Source of the DNA: Candidatus Saccharimonadota bacterium
GTDB lineage: Bacteria > Patescibacteriota > Saccharimonadia > Saccharimonadales > Saccharimonadaceae
DNA length: 62,349 bases
Reading direction: 5' to 3'
NCBI GenBank assembly: GCA_017432225.1
Contig: JAFRJN010000013.1
Span: 1-62,349, forward strand
Shown here in pieces: positions 53,768 through 61,608 of the stretch (position 1 is its first letter; every line of letters begins with the position of its first letter). Under the pieces are notes generated by a model, which worked only from the letters and a program-made list of their open reading frames with translations, made no database searches and was not told the DNA's origin. A program made the translations under genes and the position numbers.

Positions 53768-53787
53768 ACCCCGATGGGGTTTATTTT
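53761..53787. terminator. Bidirectional terminator between metG and the aquaporin gene
   Basis: AAAATAAACCCC and GGGGTTTATTTT form a perfect 12-bp stem with a 3-base loop. It includes the metG stop codon. Confidence 0.88.
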
Positions 53788-53802
53788 GTTTTTAAGATAC
53801 CA

Positions 53803-54744
53803 TTACTCTTTGTCGCCAGAGAGTCTAGCGGTGAGCTCGGATGCATAGAAGCCGAGTACGCCACCAATCATTGGAAGCAAAGCGTAGACGGAAAGTGCTT
53901 GGCAAATGCCGCCAAAAATTTCGCCAAAGTTTTCGCCAGAAGTTGGGAAAATTTGGAACATGAGTGCCGCGGCAGGGTTGACGATGAAGTTGCTAGAAAG
54001 CCCCAAGAAGGCTGCTGAAATCACGTATGACACTACCATGACAAAAGCGAAACCACCGGCAACTACAGCTGCGAAGGTAAACACGCTCTTTTTGTATTTA
54101 ATAGCACGTGCGTAGAAGAACGCAACGATGATAGCCGACATAAATTCGACTGCCGCTACGATACCGAACTTACCTTCGGCGATCTCGGTCATCGTGGGGA
54201 TAGCGTAAGCGCTGTCGCCACCGGCCAAGTGGAACGAGTTGAAAATCAACCAACCGATCCAGGCACCGATAATTTCGGCGATGATGTACATCACGCCACG
54301 AATGACGGACATACGACGAGAAGCCATCATGCCAGCGGTGATGATAGGGTTGAGGCAGGCGCCAGAAAGGGCGTAAACCCCTACAAAGATAGCGATCACG
54401 GCAAAGGAATAAGTAGCGATGCTAGATAGACCTAGGAGTGATAGCGAAAATAGTAGGATGGTGATGAGACCAGTGCCGATTACCTCGCCGAGCAGAGCTC
54501 CGTAGAACTTTGGATTTTTGAAGATGGTGAGAATGCTCTCGTTTTCTTCGTATTTTTTGCTGAAGAAACCTTTGAAGCAGGAACCTTTTTCGGGGCTGCT
54601 TACGATGGCTTCAGCTTTGGTCTCGACTGCTGGTTTGGCAGTAGAGGTGACGGACGCAGACTTCGCGGTCGATGCGGTCGCAGTTTTTGGTTTCGTCGAT
54701 TTGGTCTTGGACTTTGCCGACGACTTAGGCTTTTTTGTGGCCAT
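53803..54744 (-). CDS. Aquaporin/glycerol facilitator family channel (MIP)
   Basis: A membrane channel for water or small neutral solutes (313 residues). The first 75 residues are a Lys/Ser/Thr/Ala-rich cytoplasmic extension. Six membrane segments follow from about 80. The two half-helix motifs are SGACLNPIITAG (NPI in place of NPA) and FIVNPAAALMF (NPA). GEVIGTG marks the first helix. GGAGG lies before the ATG. The selectivity cannot be judged from sequence reading alone. Confidence 0.88.
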   Translation of the reverse strand: MATKKPKSSAKSKTKSTKPKTATASTAKSASVTSTAKPAVETKAEAIVSSPEKGSCFKGFFSKKYEENESILTIFKNPKFYGALLGEVIGTGLITILLFSLSLLGLSSIATYSFAVIAIFVGVYALSGACLNPIITAGMMASRRMSVIRGVMYIIAEIIGAWIGWLIFNSFHLAGGDSAYAIPTMTEIAEGKFGIVAAVEFMSAIIVAFFYARAIKYKKSVFTFAAVVAGGFAFVMVVSYVISAAFLGLSSNFIVNPAAALMFQIFPTSGENFGEIFGGICQALSVYALLPMIGGVLGFYASELTARLSGDKE

Positions 54745-54772
54745 TATTCCTCCTTTATTTGATATTGTCTAT

Positions 54773-54800
54773 ATTATATCACAAAAAATTGTGATATAAT
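54773..54800. promoter_or_regulatory. Palindromic divergent promoter
   Basis: ATTATATCACAA (54773-54784) and TTGTGATATAAT (54789-54800) are perfect reverse complements with AAAA between them. Each arm carries a GTGATATAAT extended -10 facing outward: the minus arm serves the aquaporin gene, the plus arm the 80-residue gene. Each -35 area overlaps the other -10. Confidence 0.7.
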
Positions 54801-54825
54801 AAAAAATAACTTATTTAGGAAAATT

Positions 54826-55068
54826 ATGGGTATAGTAGTAAATAAAGAAGATAATAAAAATCAAGATTTGGAACGGAGGATTTCAGCGGACCTGCGCGCG
54901 AAGGCGGTGAAGCAGGCGCCGGATGGTGAAGTGACGGATTTTGAGAAAGATTCGGAATATATCAAGGATACCAAAAAGACTGGTAAATTTGCTTGGGTGT
55001 GGGCGATACTGATAGTGCTAGCGATTGTGTCGTTAGTAATTATTTTTATGCCGGTGCCGAGAGGATAA
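54826..55068 (+). CDS. Small single-TM membrane protein
   Basis: Not recognised. A charged N-terminal part (about 1-52) and one C-terminal membrane segment (about 55-75, FAWVWAILIVLAIVSLVIIF). AGGAAAATT precedes the ATG. It lies 5 bases before the 916-residue gene, so the two probably act together. Confidence 0.78.
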   Translation: MGIVVNKEDNKNQDLERRISADLRAKAVKQAPDGEVTDFEKDSEYIKDTKKTGKFAWVWAILIVLAIVSLVIIFMPVPRG

Positions 55069-55073
55069 TATAT

Positions 55074-57824
55074 ATGGTGGGAAATCTAGCAGCAGTAGAA
55101 CAGTCCGCGACGAAGGCAGTGTCTGCGGTCAAGGCTAATACCGCGGAAGATGTTGCTAAATCTGGTGGCCTTTATAATGCTAGTAAGCCCGAAACAGGCG
55201 AATCATCAGAGGGGAAGAAGTTTAAAATCCCGGGGGCGCTCAAGGCGATGCTGCCGATGCTAATCGTAATGGGAATGATTTTTGCTATAATTGGGCTGGT
55301 GATTGCGCTTCCAATGATGATGATTGGGGCGATTGATTACAATTTGCAAAAGGCCCTAGGCTTTACTGATACGGTAGGGCTTCTAGAGACGCAGGGTGAA
55401 TACATAACGGCAGAAATGGCAGCGAATGGCAAGGTGCCGGAAGGATATGCCTCGGATTTGGCGGAGCATGGGGTGGATGTAGGACAAATCACCGCAACAG
55501 GGGAATTTTATAAGACAAATGTCTATATTGCCAATATTGAGGAAAAAGAAGGCATGGTGGCGGCGGCTGGCGGGTTTTCTTATGTTAGTGATGAAGAGGG
55601 TGAGCTTGCCATGCTGTATGATGGTGAAATTATCCGGGCGTCGGAGTTTGTGGCGGCGGTAGAGTCAAACCCGAGACTTTATGCGGCGTATTCGGGCGCG
55701 GCGGATCTTGCGGCGAAGTATTACTATGGCAAAGACGTGTCGGACGCGTACGATAGTATGGGGCTCTCGAGGGGTAATTTTAACGGCTGGGAGCAGACTG
55801 GTGACTATGCGACGGACGAGGCGAGCTTTGTGGCGATTCTAAACGGAGTTTTAGATAATTCAACCGATACGATAGTGGGTGGGGCGAGAGACGATGAGAA
55901 ACCATTTGGTTGGCCTGCTTCGCTTATTTATAGAAGGATGTCCTCGTGGTGGACAAAAGTGGTTGGTGATGAAGGTGAGGATGAGGACGATGAAGGTGCA
56001 GAGGGTACCTTTGAGGAAGATATTTCTACTGGTGAAGCGAGCGAAATCACTGCGACAGTAGCCGAAAAAACCAAAGGATACATTATAGACTGGGTCAAAA
56101 GTGAGGAGTGTGAGGAGCCGACATACGACGAAAAAGGCGTACAGACGGGCACGAGGATTTTTAAATGCCAGTATGGGGTCTATGATGATACCCAGACCAA
56201 GCGGGCGGCGGAGCTTCTCAATAGTGCAGTTTCGGCGAAGGAACCTTACACGGCGGCCAATACATTTCTAGCGATTGAGGAGCCAATTCAAAGGGCGAGA
56301 ATCGGTGATAACGGGCCAGTTAATGAGCTAATGAACACCATCAGTACTCCTACGACGGTTTCTTACGAAAATGTTTATACTGGTGAGATCGAGACGAAAA
56401 GCCTTTCGATTTTGGAAACCATTAACTTCCAGGCGGCGGTAGGTGAGAAGAATTATTCCAAGGAGGAAGCGGCGAACTTTTCGCGAGATAGGGTATTATA
56501 TAACACTGACCAGGTGGATAAAGATATAATTAATTCTACAGTGGTGACTTCTAATGGTGGCCAAAAGTCAGAATCGGCCGTGAGAAATGGTAAGGGCGAT
56601 TCGGCGGATGCGGAAGTGATTTCAAAGGCCAATAATAGCATCTCGCTTGCGATTTCCGAAAAGAACTCGAGCGTGTTTAGAAGTGTGATTGGGGCAAATA
56701 GGCTGCTCGAGGGCGGTTCGTTTATCAATAATAGTCTAAATAGAAAAGCGATTGGTGCGATGCCTTCAAATGAGGAAGCGATTTTGGCCTATCAGATGGA
56801 GGTGGACAAGGCGGTGGCAAGAAAAGAAGAGGCCGAGCGTGCGACGCTTAGTCCCTTTGATATTTCTTCGCCAAATACTTTTCTAGGTAGCATTATGCAC
56901 AATCTAGCGACGGCGATGTTGGGATCTTATAGCTCCTCGGGGTCTCTACTGTCGGCGGTGCAGTCGACTGGTAGTGTGACTGGTGATGCGGTAGCTAATA
57001 TTCTAGGGACGGCCAAAGCGGAAAACGTAAACCAAAAGTTTACAACGATGTCGCAAGATATTTGCGCGACGATTTCTACGGTGGAGGTGCTAGGTGATCT
57101 TTTCTGTACTTCTCATAATACTGTGGCGACGGATTATATAGGCTGGACGATGGGCGATTGGAAAGGTTCGGAGATTGGCGATTCGATTGGTGATGACGGC
57201 GAGATATTAGAGGGTAGCGATTTGGAAAAATTCGGGATTCTAGGCGCAGATCGAGAAGCGACGGTCGGTGTGAGTAGCGCGGAAGTTTGTGAGGCGGTAG
57301 GTAATCTCGAGGGCGGGATTCTTGACAAATTACTTAAGTATTTCAAAGACGTGATTGGGCTTTACAGAACTTGTAAAGGCGTAGGTGTAGAGGTGGCGAC
57401 AGGCGCAAATTACACTTTTTCCGGGACGGAGGCACAGGACGAAAATCTCGGGCTTTATTCGGGTTACATGTTGTACAATCAGGTCTACTCGCTACTTTCT
57501 GATACGGATTCTAGTATGGCGGTGGTGAGGGAAAGATATTATAGTAAATATCCGAAGGACAATTCCGAGGCGGGGGTGATTGCGAGGAGGTCGGGGATGA
57601 CGAAAGATGAGGCAGAGCTGGCTCTGGCTTATGCTGACTATCTGAATGAGATTGCCTCGTACGATCCGGCGGAGCGGTACCACTTTGGATTTGAAGATTT
57701 GGGGCTTGGTACAGACACGATTAGCCTAAAAGTCCATAGTGACAAAATGGCGGGGGACTACGTGGCATGGTATATGAAAGAGATTGAATATGAAGATCTC
57801 CGCGAACTGACTACTTGCGCCTAG
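55074..57824 (+). CDS. Large single-TM surface protein of 916 residues
   Basis: Not recognised. A membrane segment at about 52-80 (AMLPMLIVMGMIFAIIGLVI) follows a polar N-terminus, and about 830 acidic, Ala/Ser-rich residues follow, presumably outside the cell. Conserved-looking cysteine pairs occur (CEEPTYDEKG with FKCQYG; ICATIS with LFCTSHN; EVCEAVG with YRTCKG), which could form disulfides through the DsbA-like protein. The start ATG 55074 follows GAGGATAAT. Large proteins of this layout are sometimes near type IV secretion genes in this phylum, but none is visible here. Confidence 0.8.
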   Translation: MVGNLAAVEQSATKAVSAVKANTAEDVAKSGGLYNASKPETGESSEGKKFKIPGALKAMLPMLIVMGMIFAIIGLVIALPMMMIGAIDYNLQKALGFTDTVGLLETQGEYITAEMAANGKVPEGYASDLAEHGVDVGQITATGEFYKTNVYIANIEEKEGMVAAAGGFSYVSDEEGELAMLYDGEIIRASEFVAAVESNPRLYAAYSGAADLAAKYYYGKDVSDAYDSMGLSRGNFNGWEQTGDYATDEASFVAILNGVLDNSTDTIVGGARDDEKPFGWPASLIYRRMSSWWTKVVGDEGEDEDDEGAEGTFEEDISTGEASEITATVAEKTKGYIIDWVKSEECEEPTYDEKGVQTGTRIFKCQYGVYDDTQTKRAAELLNSAVSAKEPYTAANTFLAIEEPIQRARIGDNGPVNELMNTISTPTTVSYENVYTGEIETKSLSILETINFQAAVGEKNYSKEEAANFSRDRVLYNTDQVDKDIINSTVVTSNGGQKSESAVRNGKGDSADAEVISKANNSISLAISEKNSSVFRSVIGANRLLEGGSFINNSLNRKAIGAMPSNEEAILAYQMEVDKAVARKEEAERATLSPFDISSPNTFLGSIMHNLATAMLGSYSSSGSLLSAVQSTGSVTGDAVANILGTAKAENVNQKFTTMSQDICATISTVEVLGDLFCTSHNTVATDYIGWTMGDWKGSEIGDSIGDDGEILEGSDLEKFGILGADREATVGVSSAEVCEAVGNLEGGILDKLLKYFKDVIGLYRTCKGVGVEVATGANYTFSGTEAQDENLGLYSGYMLYNQVYSLLSDTDSSMAVVRERYYSKYPKDNSEAGVIARRSGMTKDEAELALAYADYLNEIASYDPAERYHFGFEDLGLGTDTISLKVHSDKMAGDYVAWYMKEIEYEDLRELTTCA

Positions 57825-57885
57825 ACGTATAATCCTATATATATAATATATAGTGGTGATTTTGTGATATAATAATATATATAAT

Positions 57886-58845
57886 ATGGAAGAGCTGGAG
57901 AAACTAAAAAAAGAACTCAAAGATTTGAACGCGGAGTACGCCAAGATCAAAGAAATCCCGGCGGAGAAACGCGGGGCTTTTGGGCGAGAATTAAATGCTA
58001 AAAAGATGGCGCTCCTTGATAAGATTATGAAGGCGGAGGAGGCCCAGTATGACATGACGGTGGAGCCGTTAGACGTCACGGCGCCGTGTGCTCCGAATGA
58101 GAAGCTGCCGGAATTATATTCTGTGGAACAGGGTTCTCGGCATCCTCTGATGGTGGAGCTAGACCGGGTAACTTCAATTTACCAGATGATGGGCTTTGAT
58201 GTGATGGAGAGTCGCCAGCTAGACGACGAATATCACATGTTTGACTCTTTGAACTTTGCCAAAGAACATCCAGCGAGGGATGGCTATGATACTTTTCGGA
58301 CGGAGGAGGGCTATATCCCGCCAGCTCATACATCTACTATGCAGAACCGAGTTTTAAAAGCTTATAAAAAGAAGCTAGACGAGACAGGGCTGATCTCCGT
58401 GGTGGTGCCAGGACGGGTATATCGAAACGAAGATGTAGACGCTACACACGAGCATACTTTCTACCAGTGCGAGGGAGTATATGTATCAGAGAGTTGTACG
58501 ATGGGGCAGATGCTTGGGATTTTGCGTGAATTTTTTGAAAAATACTACGAACAGAAGCTAAATATCCGCACGCAGCCGGGGTATTTCCCGTTTACGGAGC
58601 CGTCGCTTGAGTTTATGATCGAGAAACCGAAGTCGCTCGGGGGTAAGAAAGGTGACTTCCTTGAGATGCTAGGGTGCGGGATGATCCATCCGAATGTATT
58701 AAAGATGGCCGGGATTGATCCGGAGAAATATCATGGTTTCGCCTGGGGTGGGGGGATTGATCGGCTAGTGATGCTACGATATGGACTGAAAGATGTGCGA
58801 CATTTTGAGAGCGGTAATCTCAACTTTTTAAGGAACTTTAAGTAG
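57886..58845 (+). CDS. pheS: Phenylalanyl-tRNA synthetase alpha subunit
   Basis: Class II catalytic subunit (319 residues). A short N-terminal coiled coil is followed by the core with PAHTSTMQNRVL (motif 1 region), VPGRVYRNEDVDATHEHTFY (motif 2) and FAWGGGIDRLVMLRYGLKD (motif 3). Two TATAAT copies lie upstream (57868-57873 and 57880-57885); the second touches the ATG, so the first is more likely, with a very short leader. Cotranscribed with pheT. Confidence 0.95.
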   Translation: MEELEKLKKELKDLNAEYAKIKEIPAEKRGAFGRELNAKKMALLDKIMKAEEAQYDMTVEPLDVTAPCAPNEKLPELYSVEQGSRHPLMVELDRVTSIYQMMGFDVMESRQLDDEYHMFDSLNFAKEHPARDGYDTFRTEEGYIPPAHTSTMQNRVLKAYKKKLDETGLISVVVPGRVYRNEDVDATHEHTFYQCEGVYVSESCTMGQMLGILREFFEKYYEQKLNIRTQPGYFPFTEPSLEFMIEKPKSLGGKKGDFLEMLGCGMIHPNVLKMAGIDPEKYHGFAWGGGIDRLVMLRYGLKDVRHFESGNLNFLRNFK

Positions 58846-58857
58846 GAGCGAGGCGAA

Positions 58858-61203
58858 ATGAAAATTTCTCTAAATTGGATCAAAAAATATGTAAAAATCC
58901 CAGTCTCGGATGAAGAGCTGATTCGGCTAATTGGGGCGCGACTGGTGGAGGTCGAGGGGGTAATTGACGAATCGCATAAATATGATAATATATATGTAGT
59001 TAAAGTGGTGAGCGCCGAAAAGATACCTGACACACACTTGACGCTCTGTCAAATAAATGTTGGTGCTGATGAGCTGGTCCAGGTAGTCTGCGGGGCGCCC
59101 AATGTGCGTGAAGGGATGCTGGCAGCCTGGATAGCGCCAGGGGCGGTAGTGCCGGCTTCGGTGCATGAGGACCAGCCATTTGTAATTGGTAAGCGTAAAA
59201 TGCTGAATAAGTATGACTCTAATGGTATGCTCGCCGGAGCGGATGAACTGGACTTTGGCGATGACCACAGTGGCATCGTCGAGATTGACCCAGAGATGGC
59301 GGAGCCGGGTGACCTGCTCAAGGATGTGTTTGAGCTGGATGATAAAATCTTGGAGATTGAAAATAAGTCGCTCACTCACCGGCCGGACACCTTTGGGATT
59401 ATCGGATTTTCGCGCGAGGTGGCGGGGATACTGGGTGAGAGCTTTGACTACGAATACCAGGATACGACTCTGAAGCCGGGCAAAGAGCTCTCAGTGAAAA
59501 TCGCAGATGCGGATATTTGTGGCAGATATACGGCGATAGTACTAGAGAAACACGGTGAGATAGACAAGAAATATCTTTCGATGGTGGATGTACTGCTTTC
59601 AAAATCGGGGATGAAGCCGATTTCGCCGATTGTAGACGTGACGAATTATCTGATGCTACTTACTGGCCAACCACTGCACGCCTTTGACTATGATAAATTT
59701 GTAAAGGTGGGCAAGAGCGCTAAACCAGAGATTACGGTGAGGCTAGCGAAAAAAGGCGAGAAACTGGAGCTTCTGGACGACACAAAGGTGGATCTGATCG
59801 AGAGCGACATTGTGATTTGCTCTGGTGATACACCGGTGGCGCTAGCTGGGGCGATGGGTGGCAAGTCGACTATGATAGACGAGAATACGCGAAGCATCAT
59901 CATCGAGTCGGCGACTTTCTCACTCTATAATCTACGCAAGACACAGATGGCGCACGGGATTTTTTCCGAGGCGATTACACGGTTTACCAAGGGACAGCCG
60001 TCGTATCAATGCCTGAAGGTAGCGGAAGCGGCAGCAGAGATGCTGGCAGGTGGTTACAGAGTGGCGCTAGTGGCGGATACGGAGAAAAAATCCGAGAAAC
60101 CGATTAGTGTAGAAGTAAATATAGACGAAATTAATGGGCTGCTCGGCACAGATTATAGCGAAAAAGAGATTGTCAAGACTCTCGAAAATGTCGGTTTTGA
60201 AATTGAAGGCAAAAATGGAAATTTGAAGGTTAAATCCCCACTTTGGCGGACAGATATCCATATCAAAGAAGACGTCATCGAAGAAGTGGGGCGGCTCAAT
60301 GGCTATGATAATATCGCGCCAGTCTTGCCGCTACATCAGACGGCGGAGAAGAACGCAAGTCTCTCTCTTAAGGCTCGGATACGCGATATTCTATCTAGTT
60401 TCGGTGCAAACGAAGTCCTCACCTATAGTTTTGTTAGTGCGCATCTAGTTGAAAAAGCGGGGTTAGACCCGAAGGAATCTTACAGGATTGTCAATTCGAT
60501 TTCGCCAGAGCTTCAGCTGATCCGTCAGGCGATTGTGCCGAGCCTTTTGGACAAGGCTTATGTTAATCAAAAGCTCCCAGTAGATAAATTTGCGATTTTT
60601 GAGATGAATAAGGTGTATCAGAAGTCGCTGGGGCTAGATAGCGAGGGGGTGCCAGTAGAAAAGATGCACCTTGCGCTCGTGATAGCGGAGCGGAAGAATG
60701 CCGGTACGGCTTACTACCAGGCGAAATACTACCTAGAGAGATTGCTCGAGGCTCTGAATATCGAGGTATCTTTCGAAGGAAAGTTAGACACTTGTCCAGT
60801 TTCGCGTCCGTTCGAGAAAAAGCGTTCGGCCAGCGTGATAGTAAATGGTGAAACTATCGGCGTAGTGGGTGAATTTAAAAATTCCGTGAGGAGAGCCTTT
60901 AAGCTGGGAGATTATCTGGCGGGATTTGAGCTTGATTTTGATAAGCTAATTGAATATGCACGTCCGACTCGCGAAATAGACACTTCATTAGTTGTAGACA
61001 AAAGAGACCTTACGGTAGAGACAGACAAGACTTACCGTGAAGTGATAGAAAAAGTGGAAGAAATCTTGGCGAAGCATGAAGTAAAGGCCGAAATCACTCC
61101 GCTTGCAATCTACCAGCCAGAGACGATTAAGCATATCTCGATTCATCTAGAGTTCAAAGAAAAAATCGATGACACGCTGATGCAAGAACTTGAGAAAATC
61201 TAG
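58858..61203 (+). CDS. pheT: Phenylalanyl-tRNA synthetase beta subunit
   Basis: tRNA-binding and editing subunit (781 residues). An EMAP-like tRNA-binding domain (about 40-150), B3/B4 editing domain (PDTFGIIGFSREVAGILG near 178), B5 and core, and the C-terminal FDX-ACB anticodon domain ending in HISIHLEFKEKIDDTL. GGAG lies 8 bases before the ATG, 12 bases after pheS. No clear terminator follows. Confidence 0.95.
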   Translation: MKISLNWIKKYVKIPVSDEELIRLIGARLVEVEGVIDESHKYDNIYVVKVVSAEKIPDTHLTLCQINVGADELVQVVCGAPNVREGMLAAWIAPGAVVPASVHEDQPFVIGKRKMLNKYDSNGMLAGADELDFGDDHSGIVEIDPEMAEPGDLLKDVFELDDKILEIENKSLTHRPDTFGIIGFSREVAGILGESFDYEYQDTTLKPGKELSVKIADADICGRYTAIVLEKHGEIDKKYLSMVDVLLSKSGMKPISPIVDVTNYLMLLTGQPLHAFDYDKFVKVGKSAKPEITVRLAKKGEKLELLDDTKVDLIESDIVICSGDTPVALAGAMGGKSTMIDENTRSIIIESATFSLYNLRKTQMAHGIFSEAITRFTKGQPSYQCLKVAEAAAEMLAGGYRVALVADTEKKSEKPISVEVNIDEINGLLGTDYSEKEIVKTLENVGFEIEGKNGNLKVKSPLWRTDIHIKEDVIEEVGRLNGYDNIAPVLPLHQTAEKNASLSLKARIRDILSSFGANEVLTYSFVSAHLVEKAGLDPKESYRIVNSISPELQLIRQAIVPSLLDKAYVNQKLPVDKFAIFEMNKVYQKSLGLDSEGVPVEKMHLALVIAERKNAGTAYYQAKYYLERLLEALNIEVSFEGKLDTCPVSRPFEKKRSASVIVNGETIGVVGEFKNSVRRAFKLGDYLAGFELDFDKLIEYARPTREIDTSLVVDKRDLTVETDKTYREVIEKVEEILAKHEVKAEITPLAIYQPETIKHISIHLEFKEKIDDTLMQELEKI

Positions 61204-61240
61204 GGTGTGGAAAAAATATGAAAAAAGTTGGTTAAAACGC

Positions 61241-61270
61241 TTGCATTTATTTTTAAAAGTATGCTATAAT
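61241..61270 (+). promoter_or_regulatory. Promoter of the structured leader
   Basis: TTGCAT (61241-61246), 18-base spacer ending TATGC, TATAAT (61265-61270). The expected start near 61277 coincides with the first base of the closing helix of the leader. Confidence 0.7.
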
Positions 61271-61276
61271 GAGAGT

Positions 61277-61608
61277 GCAACAGTTATACAGTTTTATTAA
61301 AAAGGAGGTACGGTTTAAGCTGAAAAGAACTTTTTCGAGCTTGTTTATGGCACCGTGAGGAGTCTAAAGTTTGAAAAAGTTAACCTCTTAATCGAATTGT
61401 ATGACTGTTGCACCTCGCGGTGTCGTTTTCTTATAAGGGTTAGAGAACGCACCGGACTTATAAAAATAAATGAAAGGTCCAAATGTCTAAGGTCATACAA
61501 AAAATCAATTTCGAACTACACCGTGGTCGGGGAGATAAGTCTTCTGACCCTTATTCATACAGAACTAACTTCCTCACGAAGCTAAGAGGTCTTCGTGCAC
61601 GGTGTAGT
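61277..61608 (+). ncRNA. Large structured leader with alternative pairings
   Basis: Domain 1: 61277-61290 pairs 61398-61411 (14 bp), then AGGAGGT (61303-61309) with ACCTCTT (61383-61389), and ACGGT (61310-61314) with ACCGT (61352-61356). Then hairpins at 61412-61421 (CACC/GGTG) and 61424-61449 (8 bp). The loop ATAAGGGT (61433-61440) matches ACCCTTAT (61547-61554), a pseudoknot. Domain 2: ACTACACCGTG (61515-61525) with CACGGTGTAGT (61598-61608) enclosing CACGAAG/CTTCGTG (61575-61597). Competing pairs: TTGTATGAC (61397-61405) with GTCATACAA (61492-61500), and AACTTTTTC (61328-61336) with GAAAAAGTT (61373-61381). No known family recognised. Confidence 0.6.

Noticed and set aside
61355-61585. 76-codon ORF in the leader at 61355
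   Set aside because: It starts with GTG without a ribosome binding site, overlaps the structured RNA and the real frame, and has no domain pattern.
61277-61608. RNase P RNA, tmRNA or a group I/II intron in the leader
   Set aside because: The diagnostic core sequences of these RNAs were looked for and not found, and the element lies directly upstream of a coding frame.
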